In this document: in pieces, positions 31,171 through 40,719 of the stretch
How the letters are laid out: every line of letters starts with the position of its first letter
Position numbering within the stretch: position 1 is the stretch's first letter
The notes under the pieces: model-generated
Database searches by the model: none
Told to the model about the DNA's origin: nothing
What the model saw: only the letters and a program-made list of their open reading frames with translations
Assembly (NCBI GenBank): GCA_009845545.1
Contig: VXZK01000182.1
Location: forward strand, 16,935-62,829
Length of the DNA stretch: 45,895 bases
Source: Candidatus Poribacteria bacterium
GTDB taxonomy: Bacteria > Poribacteria > WGA-4E > WGA-3G
Reading direction: 5' to 3'
Made by a program: the position numbers and the translations under genes

Positions 31171-31953
31171 ATGAAATCCATTATAGTTTGCTTAGCGATC
31201 ATCACCATCAGTCTGACCTTCGCAGTACATACTTATGCGGAGATCGACTTTGAAACTGCAAGGGGTATTTGGCTGCTCAACGAAGGCAAAGGCGATGATA
31301 TCGAAGATATTTCGGGAAACGATAACCACGGTGAACTTCAGGGCGGAAAATGGGTCAAAGGTCCTGATGGGCCTGCGCTCAGTTTAGACGGTGTAAACGA
31401 TCGGGTTATTATCCAAGACTCCGAGAGTATGTATCTGGAAAAGGCGTGGTCAATTACTTCATGGGTGTATGTCAACAAAACCGAGAACGGTTTTGGACAT
31501 ATTCTCGGTAAAAGGCCTGCGAATGGAACAGTGGCAAATTACGCCTTTAGGACAAGCGGTAATGGCACCGGTTGGGAGGCTTACTTTGCGCGAGACGGTT
31601 GGAAAGGTGCCTGGGGTCAAGGAAATGTGAAGAAAGATGTCTGGTTGTATATGACCGCAACTTACGACGCAAAGGATACCATCAAGATCTACGAAAATGG
31701 CGTTGAAATCGGTTCTGTTGGAGGGATGGGTAAACCAGGGCCCCAGAATGACACCGAAGTCAACATCGGCGGTTGGACTAACAATACCTCAGAGACACTT
31801 GACGGTATGCTCTATGAGGTCGCAATCTTCGATTCCGTACTGGAAGAAGACGATATAAACGACCTGATGGAGAAGGGACTCCTAACACTCATGCCTGTTG
31901 AGCCTTCTGGTAAACTTGCCACGACATGGGCAAGTATCAAATCTCGGCAATAG
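31171..31953 (+). CDS. Secreted LamG-domain protein B with C-terminal tag
   Basis: This 260-residue protein is the tandem paralogue of the gene at 30227. It shares the signal peptide style (MKSI...HTYAEIDF), the full LamG domain and the end VEPSGKLATTWASIK plus three residues. Differences cluster in surface-type positions (D/E/K/N swaps) while Gly, Trp and aromatic core positions are kept, which suggests both copies are under selection. The ribosome site is ATAGGAGG. About 210 bases separate it from the sulfatase gene. Confidence 0.85.
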   Translation: MKSIIVCLAIITISLTFAVHTYAEIDFETARGIWLLNEGKGDDIEDISGNDNHGELQGGKWVKGPDGPALSLDGVNDRVIIQDSESMYLEKAWSITSWVYVNKTENGFGHILGKRPANGTVANYAFRTSGNGTGWEAYFARDGWKGAWGQGNVKKDVWLYMTATYDAKDTIKIYENGVEIGSVGGMGKPGPQNDTEVNIGGWTNNTSETLDGMLYEVAIFDSVLEEDDINDLMEKGLLTLMPVEPSGKLATTWASIKSRQ

Positions 31954-32164
31954 ATTCGGCAAATCAAGTGCAGCTGGTGTGCTCACCGAACGACTGGCTG
32001 CACACATTACGGGTAGTGTGAAAAATATAGACACGTCAAAATTCCAGGTTTCGCCAATTGGCGTGCCAGTCGGTGTCCCGGCTGTCTGGTGTGAATTCGT
32101 GAATTGAAAAACTAACGCTATATTACCACACGTCTCGCGCGACAATATATTTTTGGAAAGAACT

Positions 32165-33448
32165 ATGACACAATTGCCCAACGTCCTCCTTATTCTCGCT
32201 GACGACCACGGTTATGGCGATATTTCGGCACACAACGGTCCCTCAATCCAGACCCCGAACATTGACCGAATTGCTGAACACGGAACACGGTTTACCAGAT
32301 TTTACGCGAACTCTTCTGTCTGTTCGCCAAGCCGTGCATCTCTCATGACTGGACGCTATCCCGATAGGGTCGGGGTGCCAGGTGTGATTCGCACCCATCC
32401 AGAAAACAGTTGGGGGTACTTTCGACAGGATGCTGTTACGCTCCCTTCAGCGTTGAAAGAGAAAGATTATCGTACTGCACTTATCGGTAAGTGGCACCTT
32501 GGACTCGAACCGGAGAATCATCCTTGCAAACGCGGATTCGATCATTTTCACGGTTTCCTCGGCGATATGATGGACGACTACTACACACACCGCAGACACG
32601 ATATAAACTACATGCGGCACGGTTTTGATACCATCAATCCGAAAGGACACGCAACAGACCTCTTTACAGAATGGAGTATGGACTTCATTCGCGCACAAGC
32701 CGTGTCGTTTGAACCTTTTTTTCTCTATCTCGCTTACAACGCGCCGCATACGCCAATCCAACCCCCAGATGAATGGATTGCGCGGGTACAGGAACGCGAA
32801 CCCGACATTTCACCGCAACGCGCAAAATATATCGCGCTTGTCGAGCACATGGACGCTGGCATCGGACGCGTCCTTGATACACTTGAGGACACCGATCAAT
32901 TGTCGAATACGCTCGTTATCTACACATCGGACAACGGCGGTGCAATGAACGTCGGTGCTCACAACGGTCCCTTGCGCGGGCAAAAAGGTGAGATGTACGA
33001 AGGCGGTATCCGAGTACCGACGTGCGCGATGTGGCCTGGGTATATCCAAGATGGATATGTTACGGATCAGGTTGCGCTGCTCATGGATCTGTTCCCCACA
33101 ATCTGTGAAGTGGCGGGCGCATCAATTCCCGAAGGCATCGAAGGACGCTCAATGTGGCAGACGCTTCAAGGTGAACAGCAGGACTTCTCGGAGCGTATAC
33201 TCTATTGGCTACGCAGAGAAGGTGGACAACGCTTTCTCGGACAGGGTCAACATGCCATCCGGCGCGGAGACACGAAATTGTTGCACAACAGCCCCTTTGA
33301 ACCGTTGGAACTCTACAATCTGTCAAACGACCCATTGGAAACGACGAACAACGCACAGACGGAGACAGCCCTCTTCAGAGAAATGAGCCAACTCTTCCAA
33401 GCAGAAACACAGAAGGCAGGGAGCGTGCCTTGGCAACGAGGAAATTAG
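32165..33448 (+). CDS. Type I sulfatase
   Basis: This 427-residue enzyme starts at ATG 32165, after GGAAAG. The active-site signature is C53-S-P-S-R57 followed by ASLMTGR, where the Cys is converted to formylglycine. Metal ligands sit in ADDHGYGD, and GKWHLG (K109, H111) and YTSDNGG complete the S1-family set. No signal peptide is visible, unlike most polysaccharide sulfatases, so it may act in the cytoplasm on imported sulfated sugars. The maturase must be encoded elsewhere: only a decayed formylglycine-generating-enzyme tail is present, 1.1 kb downstream. A glycan-desulfation role with the GH95 fucosidase is an inference. Confidence 0.92.
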   Translation: MTQLPNVLLILADDHGYGDISAHNGPSIQTPNIDRIAEHGTRFTRFYANSSVCSPSRASLMTGRYPDRVGVPGVIRTHPENSWGYFRQDAVTLPSALKEKDYRTALIGKWHLGLEPENHPCKRGFDHFHGFLGDMMDDYYTHRRHDINYMRHGFDTINPKGHATDLFTEWSMDFIRAQAVSFEPFFLYLAYNAPHTPIQPPDEWIARVQEREPDISPQRAKYIALVEHMDAGIGRVLDTLEDTDQLSNTLVIYTSDNGGAMNVGAHNGPLRGQKGEMYEGGIRVPTCAMWPGYIQDGYVTDQVALLMDLFPTICEVAGASIPEGIEGRSMWQTLQGEQQDFSERILYWLRREGGQRFLGQGQHAIRRGDTKLLHNSPFEPLELYNLSNDPLETTNNAQTETALFREMSQLFQAETQKAGSVPWQRGN

Positions 33449-33460
33449 GAGGATATTATT

Positions 33461-34360
33461 TTGAAACAACAAAACGGGCCTGAGGTATCAGAACCCAACG
33501 ACACTTTTGGCATGCACATCAACGCGCAGAGAGCGGATAACAACAATACAATTAAACGCGTACAAAAACACGGCTATACGACCCTTCACGATGCTGCGCG
33601 AGACAATGCCTATGAAGCAGTGGCAGCGTTGGTAGAAAATGGAGCCGATGTCAACGCAGGAGACAAATATGGCTATCCACCTTTGCACTGGGCAGCGTGG
33701 CACAATGCTGATGAAGCGGCATCAGTGTTAATAGACAATGGGGCTGATGTCAACGCAACGAATGATAAGAATTTTGCCCCGTTACACTGGGCAGCGTGGA
33801 ATAATGGACACGAAACAGCAACGGTGTTGATGAAAAATGGAGCAGATGTTAACACGACGAACGAAGACGGGGATACGCCACTGCACTGGGCAGCATGGCG
33901 CAATGTCTATGAAGCTGAAGGCGTATCGCTCGAAAGCAACACAAACATCAACCCGAGGGACAAATCGGGTTATACCCTTCTGCACTGGGCAGCATGGCGC
34001 AACGCTTATAAAACAGCGGAAATCCTCATCGAAAATGGGGCTGATACGAACGCAGCGAATAACAAAGGCCTCACGCCTCTGCACATCGCAGCCGAGGATG
34101 ATACCGCCGAAGTCGCGAGGGTCTTGTTAAAAAATAGCGCACAGGTTAACATCAAGGACCAAAACGGCGATACACCCCTGCACATCGCAGCATTACACAA
34201 TGCATACGAGACAGCCGGAGTCCTGCTTGAAAACGGCGCAGATACCAGCGCAGCGAACGACAAGGGTCATACGCCTTTGCATATCGCAGCAGAAAAGAAG
34301 GCACACAAAACGGTCAAAATACTCTGTGATCACCGAGAGCGAAAGGGCTGGTCCTGGTAA
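33461..34360 (+). CDS. Ankyrin-repeat protein
   Basis: This 299-residue protein has eight tandem 33-residue ankyrin repeats from about residue 35 to the end (TTLHDAARDNAYEAVAALVENGADVNA and similar), with LHWAAW or LHIAA in place of the usual LHxAA. Start is a TTG behind AGGAGG; it lies 12 bases past the sulfatase stop codon, so co-translation is likely. No signal peptide or export tag is visible. Ankyrin proteins mediate protein contacts and are enriched in sponge symbionts, where they can alter phagocytosis. Why one is coupled to a sulfatase is unclear. Confidence 0.85.
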   Translation: MKQQNGPEVSEPNDTFGMHINAQRADNNNTIKRVQKHGYTTLHDAARDNAYEAVAALVENGADVNAGDKYGYPPLHWAAWHNADEAASVLIDNGADVNATNDKNFAPLHWAAWNNGHETATVLMKNGADVNTTNEDGDTPLHWAAWRNVYEAEGVSLESNTNINPRDKSGYTLLHWAAWRNAYKTAEILIENGADTNAANNKGLTPLHIAAEDDTAEVARVLLKNSAQVNIKDQNGDTPLHIAALHNAYETAGVLLENGADTSAANDKGHTPLHIAAEKKAHKTVKILCDHRERKGWSW

Positions 34361-34572
34361 TTGGCTTTCTATCCAGCAAAAGTGTCACACCCTCAGCGTG
34401 GAAAAACATACTTACATGCTGTCAGCAAAAACGGCATCTATAGGTGAAACCACAGCAGATGCGCTTATTAGGCCCCACTGTCCTTCTATAACCTTGTATC
34501 GCGTCCAATGTGCTGTGGAACATCCTCTCGTTAAATTAACACCTTAAAGCTGCATATCTACACCACCCATGA

Positions 34573-34812
34573 CCGAAGGATGAACATATTTCGGATTTTT
34601 ATGCCAATTCGCCACACCGGAATCCGATTGCTGACAACGATATAAACTACGTGCTTAACAATTTTACAACTCTTAAAACTTACCGCGTGTTACGCGGTGG
34701 TTCTTGGATGAGCATACCTCGGTACGTACGCGTTGCCCCTCGTTTCAGATTTTCGCCCGCACACTCGATTCACAACGTCGGTTTTCGCTGCGTAAGGACT
34801 GTTCCTCTTTAA
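34573..34812 (+). pseudogene. C-terminal remnant of a formylglycine-generating-enzyme (SUMF1/FGE) gene
   Basis: One frame, open from a TGA at 34570 to a TAA at 34810, reads SDFYANSPHRNPIAD, then YRVLRGGSWMSIPRYVRV, FRFSPAHS and HNVGFRCVRTVPL. This is the conserved end of the FGE-sulfatase domain (the RVLRGGSW and NVGFRCV signatures). It has no start, and the first three-quarters of the domain is absent. Many bacterial genes with this domain act outside sulfatase maturation, so a maturase origin is not certain. The 660-base gap 34361-35020 otherwise holds only the promoter below and 200 bases with no recognisable content. Confidence 0.8.
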
Positions 34813-34872
34813 ATACCTATTCTTCTCCGTTTTTAATGTGCGATTGCAGACGGAAATTAGCCAGCAACTGTT

Positions 34873-34901
34873 TTGACAGCATAATTTTTATCTGATATAA
34901 T
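34873..34901 (+). promoter_or_regulatory. Consensus sigma-70 promoter of the GH95 gene
   Basis: TTGACA, 17 bases, TATAAT: a perfect match at both boxes and ideal spacing. Start predicted near 34908, giving a leader of about 113 bases before the ATG at 35021. I see no riboswitch-like fold in that leader. Confidence 0.8.
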
Positions 34902-35020
34902 GGTTCAGCATAAATATCCAATACGTATTATTTTCAGAATCATTTTAGGAAATTCATTCACATTCGGCACAAAAACCTCGATCAGAATATTGCAACTATT
35001 ATTAAAAGGATTTATTCATA

Positions 35021-37318
35021 ATGACCAACACAGATAATCTTGTTTTATGGTATCAGAAACCAGCCGAAGTATGGACAGACGCGCTCCCTCTCGGAAATGG
35101 GAGGCTCGGTGCTATGGTGTTCGGCGGCGTGGAACGCGAACGCATTCAACTCAACGAAGAGACCCTTTGGGATGGCGGTCCTCGCGATACCAACAATCCA
35201 AAGGCTTTGGAAGCACTCCCGAAGGTGCAACAGCTCCTCTTCGAGGATAAAAATGAAGAAGCAACCCAACTTGCCGGAGAAACGATGCTCGGCGTCCCCG
35301 AACGCATCAAATCCTACCAGTCTCTCGGGGATCTGTTCCTGGAATTCCGACACGAGGGTGCAACCCATTATCGCCGCGAACTCGATTTAAACACCGGGAT
35401 CGCAAAAACAGCATATCGCTGCGGCGATGTCACTTTCACAAGAGAAGCCTTTGCGACAGCCGTAGATAACCTCATCGTTATCAGAATCGAAGCTGACGCG
35501 ACCGAACACATCGGTTTTGATATAACGATGACACGTGAACAGGATGCCAGCGTCGAAGCAATTGCCGCCAATATCCTTCGACTTGACGGACAGTGTGGCG
35601 ATGACGGGGTACGGTTTTCAGCCTATCTACAAGCCCATACGGAAGGCGGAAAAGTCGAGTCAACAGGCGATAGCCTGTCCGTCAATGGCGCGGATGCTGT
35701 TACGCTCTTTCTCTCCGCGGCAACCAGCTACATCCATCAGACGGATACAAGCGGAAACCCACACGCGCTTTGCGAAAATTATCTGACAAATATTGATACA
35801 AGACCTTATGCAGATATTCGGGACGATCACATCGCTGAGCATCAATACTTCTTCCAACGCGTTGATTTAGACCTCGGCTCCACGGAGGCAGTCAATCTCC
35901 CTACTGATGAACGGTTAAATGCAGTAAAAGCAGGTGCGTCAGATCCAGGACTCATCGTACTTTATTTTCAATATGGACGCTATCTGTTGATGGGAAGTTC
36001 GCGACCCGGATGCCTCCCCGCCAATCTGCAAGGCATCTGGAACGAGCACATGAACGCACCTTGGAACAGCGATTTCCATACCAATATCAACCTCCAAATG
36101 AACTATTGGGTCCCCGAAATTTGTAACCTGCCGGAGTGCCATACCCCCTTATTTGACTACATGGACACACTCGTCGAACCGGGGAACCGGACAGCCAAAA
36201 TCCATTACGGTGCTGATGGCTGGGTCGTTCACCATCTCTCCGACATTTGGGGTTTCACAACGCCTGCTGATGGTATTTGGGGGATTTCGCCTGTCGGTGC
36301 CGCATGGTTATGTGAACATGTGTGGGAACACTACCTTTTCGGGGGTGATAAGGATTTTCTCATTGAACAAGGTTACCCCTTGCTGAAAGGGGCTGCCCGT
36401 TTCATGCTCGATTTCCTCGTTGAAGCACCGGAAGGTACACCTTTTCCTGGGAAACTCGTCACCAATCCGTCGCACTCACCGGAAAATAGCTTCCTGAAAC
36501 CAGACGGCACACGCTCCCTCTTCACCTACGCCGCAACAATCGATCTGGAAATTATACATGAACTCTTCACCAACTGCATCGCTTGCATTGATGTCCTCGG
36601 AGAAGATACAGAATTCCGCGCTGAGTTGGTCTCCGCTTTAGAACGGCTCGCCCCGCTCCAGATTAGCGAAAAAACGGGACGACTGCAGGAATGGGTGTTC
36701 GATTATGACGAACCCGAGCCGGGGCATCGGCACATGTCGCACATGTATGGACTGCATCCGAGTAGTCAGATTACACTGCGCGGGACACCTGAACTGGCAG
36801 CGGCTGCTAAGAAATCGTTGGAATATCGCCTGGCACACGGCGGCGGACACACAGGGTGGAGCCGCGCATGGCTCATCAATTTCTGGGCGCGACTTGAAGA
36901 TGCTGAAGAGGCATATACCCATCTCCAGGCACTTCTCGCGAAATGCACTTTGACGAACCTGTTTGATACACATCCACCCTTCCAGATTGATGGCAATTTC
37001 GGGGGGGTCTCCGGTATCGCGGAGATGCTACTACACAGCCACGCCGGTGAGATTCACCTACTGCCCGCACTTCCGAAGGCATGGAGCACCGGACACGTCA
37101 AAGGCTTACGCGCCCGCGGCGGGTTTGAAGTGGATATGGCATGGGAGGATGGACAACTTACTGAGGCGCGACTTTATTCCACATTGGGGAATGACTGCAC
37201 CGTCCGAACAACAGCCGCCGTTAAGGTGACCTGTGACGGACAATCGGCTGACACAGAGCAATCGGATTCGGTTATAACGTTTGGAACCGAGGCAGAGAAA
37301 ACATATCTCTTGGCGTGA
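35021..37318 (+). CDS. GH95 alpha-L-fucosidase
   Basis: This 765-residue protein follows the GH95 layout: N-terminal beta-domain ([27 protein letters not shown]), then an (alpha/alpha)6 barrel. Catalytic positions fit those of the Bifidobacterium 1,2-alpha-L-fucosidase: N355 and N357 in [13 protein letters not shown]488 in NPSHSPEN and D657 in DGNFGG. It cleaves terminal alpha-1,2-linked fucose, or galactose in some members, by inversion. No signal peptide, so it acts on imported oligosaccharides. Transcribed from the perfect promoter at 34873 and convergent with the methyltransferase gene, whose stop codon is 5 bases away. Confidence 0.92.
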   Translation: MTNTDNLVLWYQKPAEVWTDALPLGNGRLGAMVFGGVERERIQLNEETLWDGGPRDTNNPKALEALPKVQQLLFEDKNEEATQLAGETMLGVPERIKSYQSLGDLFLEFRHEGATHYRRELDLNTGIAKTAYRCGDVTFTREAFATAVDNLIVIRIEADATEHIGFDITMTREQDASVEAIAANILRLDGQCGDDGVRFSAYLQAHTEGGKVESTGDSLSVNGADAVTLFLSAATSYIHQTDTSGNPHALCENYLTNIDTRPYADIRDDHIAEHQYFFQRVDLDLGSTEAVNLPTDERLNAVKAGASDPGLIVLYFQYGRYLLMGSSRPGCLPANLQGIWNEHMNAPWNSDFHTNINLQMNYWVPEICNLPECHTPLFDYMDTLVEPGNRTAKIHYGADGWVVHHLSDIWGFTTPADGIWGISPVGAAWLCEHVWEHYLFGGDKDFLIEQGYPLLKGAARFMLDFLVEAPEGTPFPGKLVTNPSHSPENSFLKPDGTRSLFTYAATIDLEIIHELFTNCIACIDVLGEDTEFRAELVSALERLAPLQISEKTGRLQEWVFDYDEPEPGHRHMSHMYGLHPSSQITLRGTPELAAAAKKSLEYRLAHGGGHTGWSRAWLINFWARLEDAEEAYTHLQALLAKCTLTNLFDTHPPFQIDGNFGGVSGIAEMLLHSHAGEIHLLPALPKAWSTGHVKGLRARGGFEVDMAWEDGQLTEARLYSTLGNDCTVRTTAAVKVTCDGQSADTEQSDSVITFGTEAEKTYLLA

Positions 37319-37323
37319 GTCTT

Positions 37324-38235
37324 TTATATGGATAAACGCGGTTGATCGCTATACTGTTTAATCCGTTCCTCCGCCAATTCAATGTATTTCTCCTCAATAT
37401 CATAACCGATATAATGTCGTCCGGATTTTAACGCACTCAAACACGTCGTGCCGCTGCCACAGAACGGATCCAAGACGACATCGCCGACGAAGGTATAGAG
37501 CTGAATTAACCGATGTGGCAGTGCCTCAGGAAAGGGGGCAGGATGTCCGATACGTTTCGCTGAGACAGACGGAAAGCTCCAGACGCTTTTTGTCCATTCT
37601 AAGAAATCCTCTTTACGAATAGAATTCTCTTTTTCGTTGCGTTTCCGAGAAAAAGAATCTTTGGAAAAGACGAGGATATACTCATGAACGTCCCTCAGCA
37701 CCGGATTCGCCGCCGATAACCAACTGCCCCACGCTGTCGAACTCCCCGCACTTGAGGCTTTATCCCAGATGATTTCACCCCGCATGTGGTAGCCTATCGC
37801 CAGCATGTCCTCTATGATGTAACTATGCAACGGGATGTAGGGTTTCCGACCTAAGTTGGCGATATTAATGCATGCCCTACCCCCAGTGACTAACTTCTTA
37901 TAGGTCTCGGCGAAAACAGCATAGAGCAGTTCCCTATACTCCGCGAGGGATAGATCGTCGTCGTATTCCTTCTTAGCATTGTAAGGCGGGGATGTAACCA
38001 TCAGATGGACGCTTGCGTCCGGGATTTCGGACATCTGTGCGCTGGACGCACAGTAGAGTCGATCAAGGTTTTCAGGGGGGATCGGGTTTTCAATCCATTC
38101 ATCAGGCTCCGGCGGCTCCTGATCGGCGTAGAGCCTGCTCCCGTAAAATTCACTCGCATCGTGATTGATTCTGCCGGGTGTTCCGAACGCGCTTGTTTGC
38201 GTGCCACCTTTCCTGTTTTTACGATCATGTTCCAT
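37324..38235 (-). CDS. Beta-class DNA methyltransferase (N4-cytosine or N6-adenine), orphan
   Basis: This 303-residue enzyme has catalytic motif TSPPYN at 81-86, before the AdoMet motif DPFCGSGTT at 256-264, the order that defines the beta class. The S-P-P-Y form favours N4-cytosine methylation, but N6-adenine is possible. The target-recognition region lies between (about 100-230). No nuclease gene adjoins it: upstream is a GNAT-type gene, downstream a fucosidase. It may be a regulatory or protective solitary methyltransferase. Confidence 0.88.
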   Translation of the reverse strand: MEHDRKNRKGGTQTSAFGTPGRINHDASEFYGSRLYADQEPPEPDEWIENPIPPENLDRLYCASSAQMSEIPDASVHLMVTSPPYNAKKEYDDDLSLAEYRELLYAVFAETYKKLVTGGRACINIANLGRKPYIPLHSYIIEDMLAIGYHMRGEIIWDKASSAGSSTAWGSWLSAANPVLRDVHEYILVFSKDSFSRKRNEKENSIRKEDFLEWTKSVWSFPSVSAKRIGHPAPFPEALPHRLIQLYTFVGDVVLDPFCGSGTTCLSALKSGRHYIGYDIEEKYIELAEERIKQYSDQPRLSI

Positions 38236-38263
38236 ACGCTTTCTACCTGTGTTTGCCTATCTT

Positions 38264-39496
38264 CTAATACTGGTCTGGAACCCAGAAGATGACATCCCGT
38301 TTCGGAAACAGTGTCTCCAAGAATGCCCAGATTTCAGGCGATACTGAAGCGTCAGGTCTCACCTGCTCCCACCCGATTCCGCCGAACAGGAGTTGCCAGA
38401 AATCTGCGTCGGATAGATCAACGCCTAAGTCAACAGCATCAGCATCTTCAGGAACGATTTGCAGCGTGCCATCGGCGTTGTGTCGTATCACTATCTGTTG
38501 GTTACTGGGGACAGGCAGTTTGACAGCGAGCGATGGAAAGGCCTGATCGGAAATTGCTATTTGCGATTCCCATCCGACGACAAGACGACGCAAAAGCACG
38601 GGTAGATTTACAGCATAGAGCATCATCTTCGACCGCTCTGTTGGTGTTACGGGACTGTTACACGCTGCTATCAGGCGTTCCGCAAACGGATGCTGAGACG
38701 GAAACTTGACCTCTATCTTCTCAATCTCTTGTGCTGCACACGCTTTCAGAAGATAAGATACGAGTGCATTCAAGACCTCTGGCTCGTTAGGGACACATCC
38801 GACCTCACGCACCTCCACAATTTTTTCGTCCATCTCATAATTGAGATACCCGCTGATGTGTCCATTTCGGCGTGCAATGACAGTTGGAAGGACACCTCGG
38901 ATACGGCACGGTGCCATATCCCAATAAGCACGCGTCCTCGCGATAGTTCCGCTCTGCTGTGCATTAGCGATGTCATATAGTCCGGCTACAGCATCTAAAT
39001 CCGTCTCCAGATTAAAATCGGTTCCCTGCCACTCCGACGAGGCTGCCGCCGATGTTGATGAGTTGTACGCCACACTGAAGCCCGGCAGTAGCAAAGATGT
39101 CCATCCGAGTTGTCGGTAAAACGCCTCGGGGATGATAGTGAAAAGCACACCAAGGTCACATCCGATTGTCTGTAGATAGCCAATAGTATCCCGCATGAGC
39201 GCGGACGCGTATCCGACACTACGATAGTTCGGATGTGTGCAGACACCACCGATACCCCCCATGGTCACCAGAGATTCCCCGACCCGTATCCGTCGCTCCC
39301 AAACGCGCAAAGTCGAGACAACTTTGTCATTCACGACAACAACCCGGGTTTGCGACGGACGATAACTGCTATCGCCTTGGACGTACTGCCAATAGCGTTG
39401 ATGGCCATCGGGGTTAAACGCTACGCAGCTAAGTTCAACAACCTGTTCTAATTCTGATTCACGCGCGCCTCTAATTTCCATATTCTGAATAATCAC
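38264..39496 (-). CDS. GNAT N-acetyltransferase, Eis-like multidomain
   Basis: This 410-residue protein has an N-terminal GNAT domain with acetyl-CoA loop VCTHPNYRSVGYASALM (normally R-x-x-G-x-G/A), then a second GNAT-like domain and a C-terminal sterol-carrier-like segment (VDLSDADFWQLLFGG), the Eis arrangement. Eis proteins acetylate aminoglycosides, other amines or protein lysines; the substrate here is unknown. Start is a GTG at 39496; an ATG five codons later is an alternative. It faces the same way as the methyltransferase, 28 bases upstream. Confidence 0.8.
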   Translation of the reverse strand: MIIQNMEIRGARESELEQVVELSCVAFNPDGHQRYWQYVQGDSSYRPSQTRVVVVNDKVVSTLRVWERRIRVGESLVTMGGIGGVCTHPNYRSVGYASALMRDTIGYLQTIGCDLGVLFTIIPEAFYRQLGWTSLLLPGFSVAYNSSTSAAASSEWQGTDFNLETDLDAVAGLYDIANAQQSGTIARTRAYWDMAPCRIRGVLPTVIARRNGHISGYLNYEMDEKIVEVREVGCVPNEPEVLNALVSYLLKACAAQEIEKIEVKFPSQHPFAERLIAACNSPVTPTERSKMMLYAVNLPVLLRRLVVGWESQIAISDQAFPSLAVKLPVPSNQQIVIRHNADGTLQIVPEDADAVDLGVDLSDADFWQLLFGGIGWEQVRPDASVSPEIWAFLETLFPKRDVIFWVPDQY

Positions 39497-39527
39497 CTCT
39501 CATTAACAAAAAGCTCGTTCATAGTAG

Positions 39528-39574
39528 CGCAATTCTGCGGCGTACTCGCCCAAATGCGACGTGCATTATTGCGC
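39528..39574. repeat. Imperfect palindromic repeat (GCGCAAT / ATTGCGC)
   Basis: The arms GCGCAAT (39528-39534) and ATTGCGC (39568-39574) enclose about 33 bases that include a GCGGCG and a GTCGCA motif. The GTAG before the left arm again matches the ends of other repeats here. It lies between two minus-strand genes. Confidence 0.45.
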
Positions 39575-39639
39575 CTTGGACATGCAACATTCCCATGCGT
39601 TTCAAAATCTCTGAAATGCGAATTTTTTCAGATTTGGTA

Positions 39640-40701
39640 TTACATCGAAAAAACAACACCTAACGCTTCATTTGGGGTTTGAATCAATCTTTCACATCCT
39701 TCAGATGCTTGATCAATTGGCACAACATCTGTAATCAACGGATTCACCTGAATTTTGCCTTCGGACATCAGTCGTAGCGATAACGCTAAATTACGCTGTG
39801 TCGGCCACGGAACAAACACCGGCGGGTAATCCGCGCCGTGTTCATAATCTTCGTCGTGGTAGCCGGGTCCGGTACGTGCTGCGCTGATAACATCCACATT
39901 ACCGAGTCCCGCTGCAAAGCCGTGCGTAATGCTCGCGCCACCAACGATAACAATCCGTCCCATCTTGTGCGTATCGGGTGCCGTCTTTAGCATTGCACGG
40001 ATCTGCTGAAACGCACTCGTCGCATCGCCACCAAAGGCGATAATCCCACAATCCATGCCGTAACCATTGGTAAACTCATTTGCGATGGGAATCGGATCCG
40101 TTTCCGATACGTTTATTGCGCGGTGTATCCCAGCCCCATCGTTTAGACAAAAGTCAGCAATCCCTATCCGTAATGGCAATTGGTCTAAACCGATAACATA
40201 GGCACCCGCGGTTTTGGCGATCTGGCACGCAAATTGCCCAACGATACCTAATCCTGCGACGACAACGTTCTCACCGATACGGATACGCCCGCGTTGCACG
40301 GCGTGCAATGCCGTTGCCGCAAGATGAATAGAAGCAGCGTCCTCGTCAGCGACATCATCTGGAATCTTTGCACATAGGTTATGTGGCACACAAGCGTACG
40401 TGGCGTGGAGTGCGTAGCCACCGCCCATACCAGCCACCCTATCGCCAATCTCAAATTCGTCGCAATCGCCTTCCATACCGACAACAACACCGGCATTCGT
40501 ATATCCAAAGGAACGCTGCCTCGCTTCAGAACCTGGGTTCTCGCGTCGCCGTTTGACACCCCCGAGTTCCGTACCCGGACTTACCATTGAGGCGCGAACT
40601 TCAACCAACAGCTGCCCCGATTTCGGTGCAGGCGTTTCCTGCTCCTCTGTCCAGATACGTCCCGCCTCGTTCATCATCACAACTTTTCTCATTTTACTCA
40701 T
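39640..40701 (-). CDS. Medium-chain dehydrogenase/reductase (zinc-type alcohol dehydrogenase family)
   Basis: This 353-residue cytoplasmic NAD(P)-dependent enzyme opens with the GroES-like fold (GQLLVEVRASMVSPGTELGG) and carries the Rossmann motif VVAGLGIVGQFACQ. The usual structural-zinc cysteines are absent and the catalytic Cys is replaced by Ser-Pro-Gly-Thr, as in sugar-alcohol/2-desacetyl-chlorophyllide-type or 'MDR_TM0436-like' members. Its substrate cannot be assigned. It starts 18 bases after the stop codon of the dioxygenase gene at 40720, so they may be co-transcribed. Confidence 0.83.
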   Translation of the reverse strand: MSKMRKVVMMNEAGRIWTEEQETPAPKSGQLLVEVRASMVSPGTELGGVKRRRENPGSEARQRSFGYTNAGVVVGMEGDCDEFEIGDRVAGMGGGYALHATYACVPHNLCAKIPDDVADEDAASIHLAATALHAVQRGRIRIGENVVVAGLGIVGQFACQIAKTAGAYVIGLDQLPLRIGIADFCLNDGAGIHRAINVSETDPIPIANEFTNGYGMDCGIIAFGGDATSAFQQIRAMLKTAPDTHKMGRIVIVGGASITHGFAAGLGNVDVISAARTGPGYHDEDYEHGADYPPVFVPWPTQRNLALSLRLMSEGKIQVNPLITDVVPIDQASEGCERLIQTPNEALGVVFSM

Positions 40702-40719
40702 ATAGAGTCCTCCCTGATT

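Noticed and set aside
31898..32107. Plus-strand frame with coding-like end (NIDTSKFQVSPIGVP) between LamG protein B and the sulfatase
   Set aside because: Its first part overlaps the LamG gene in another frame, it has no ribosome site and I recognise no family. Possibly another relic but not supportable.
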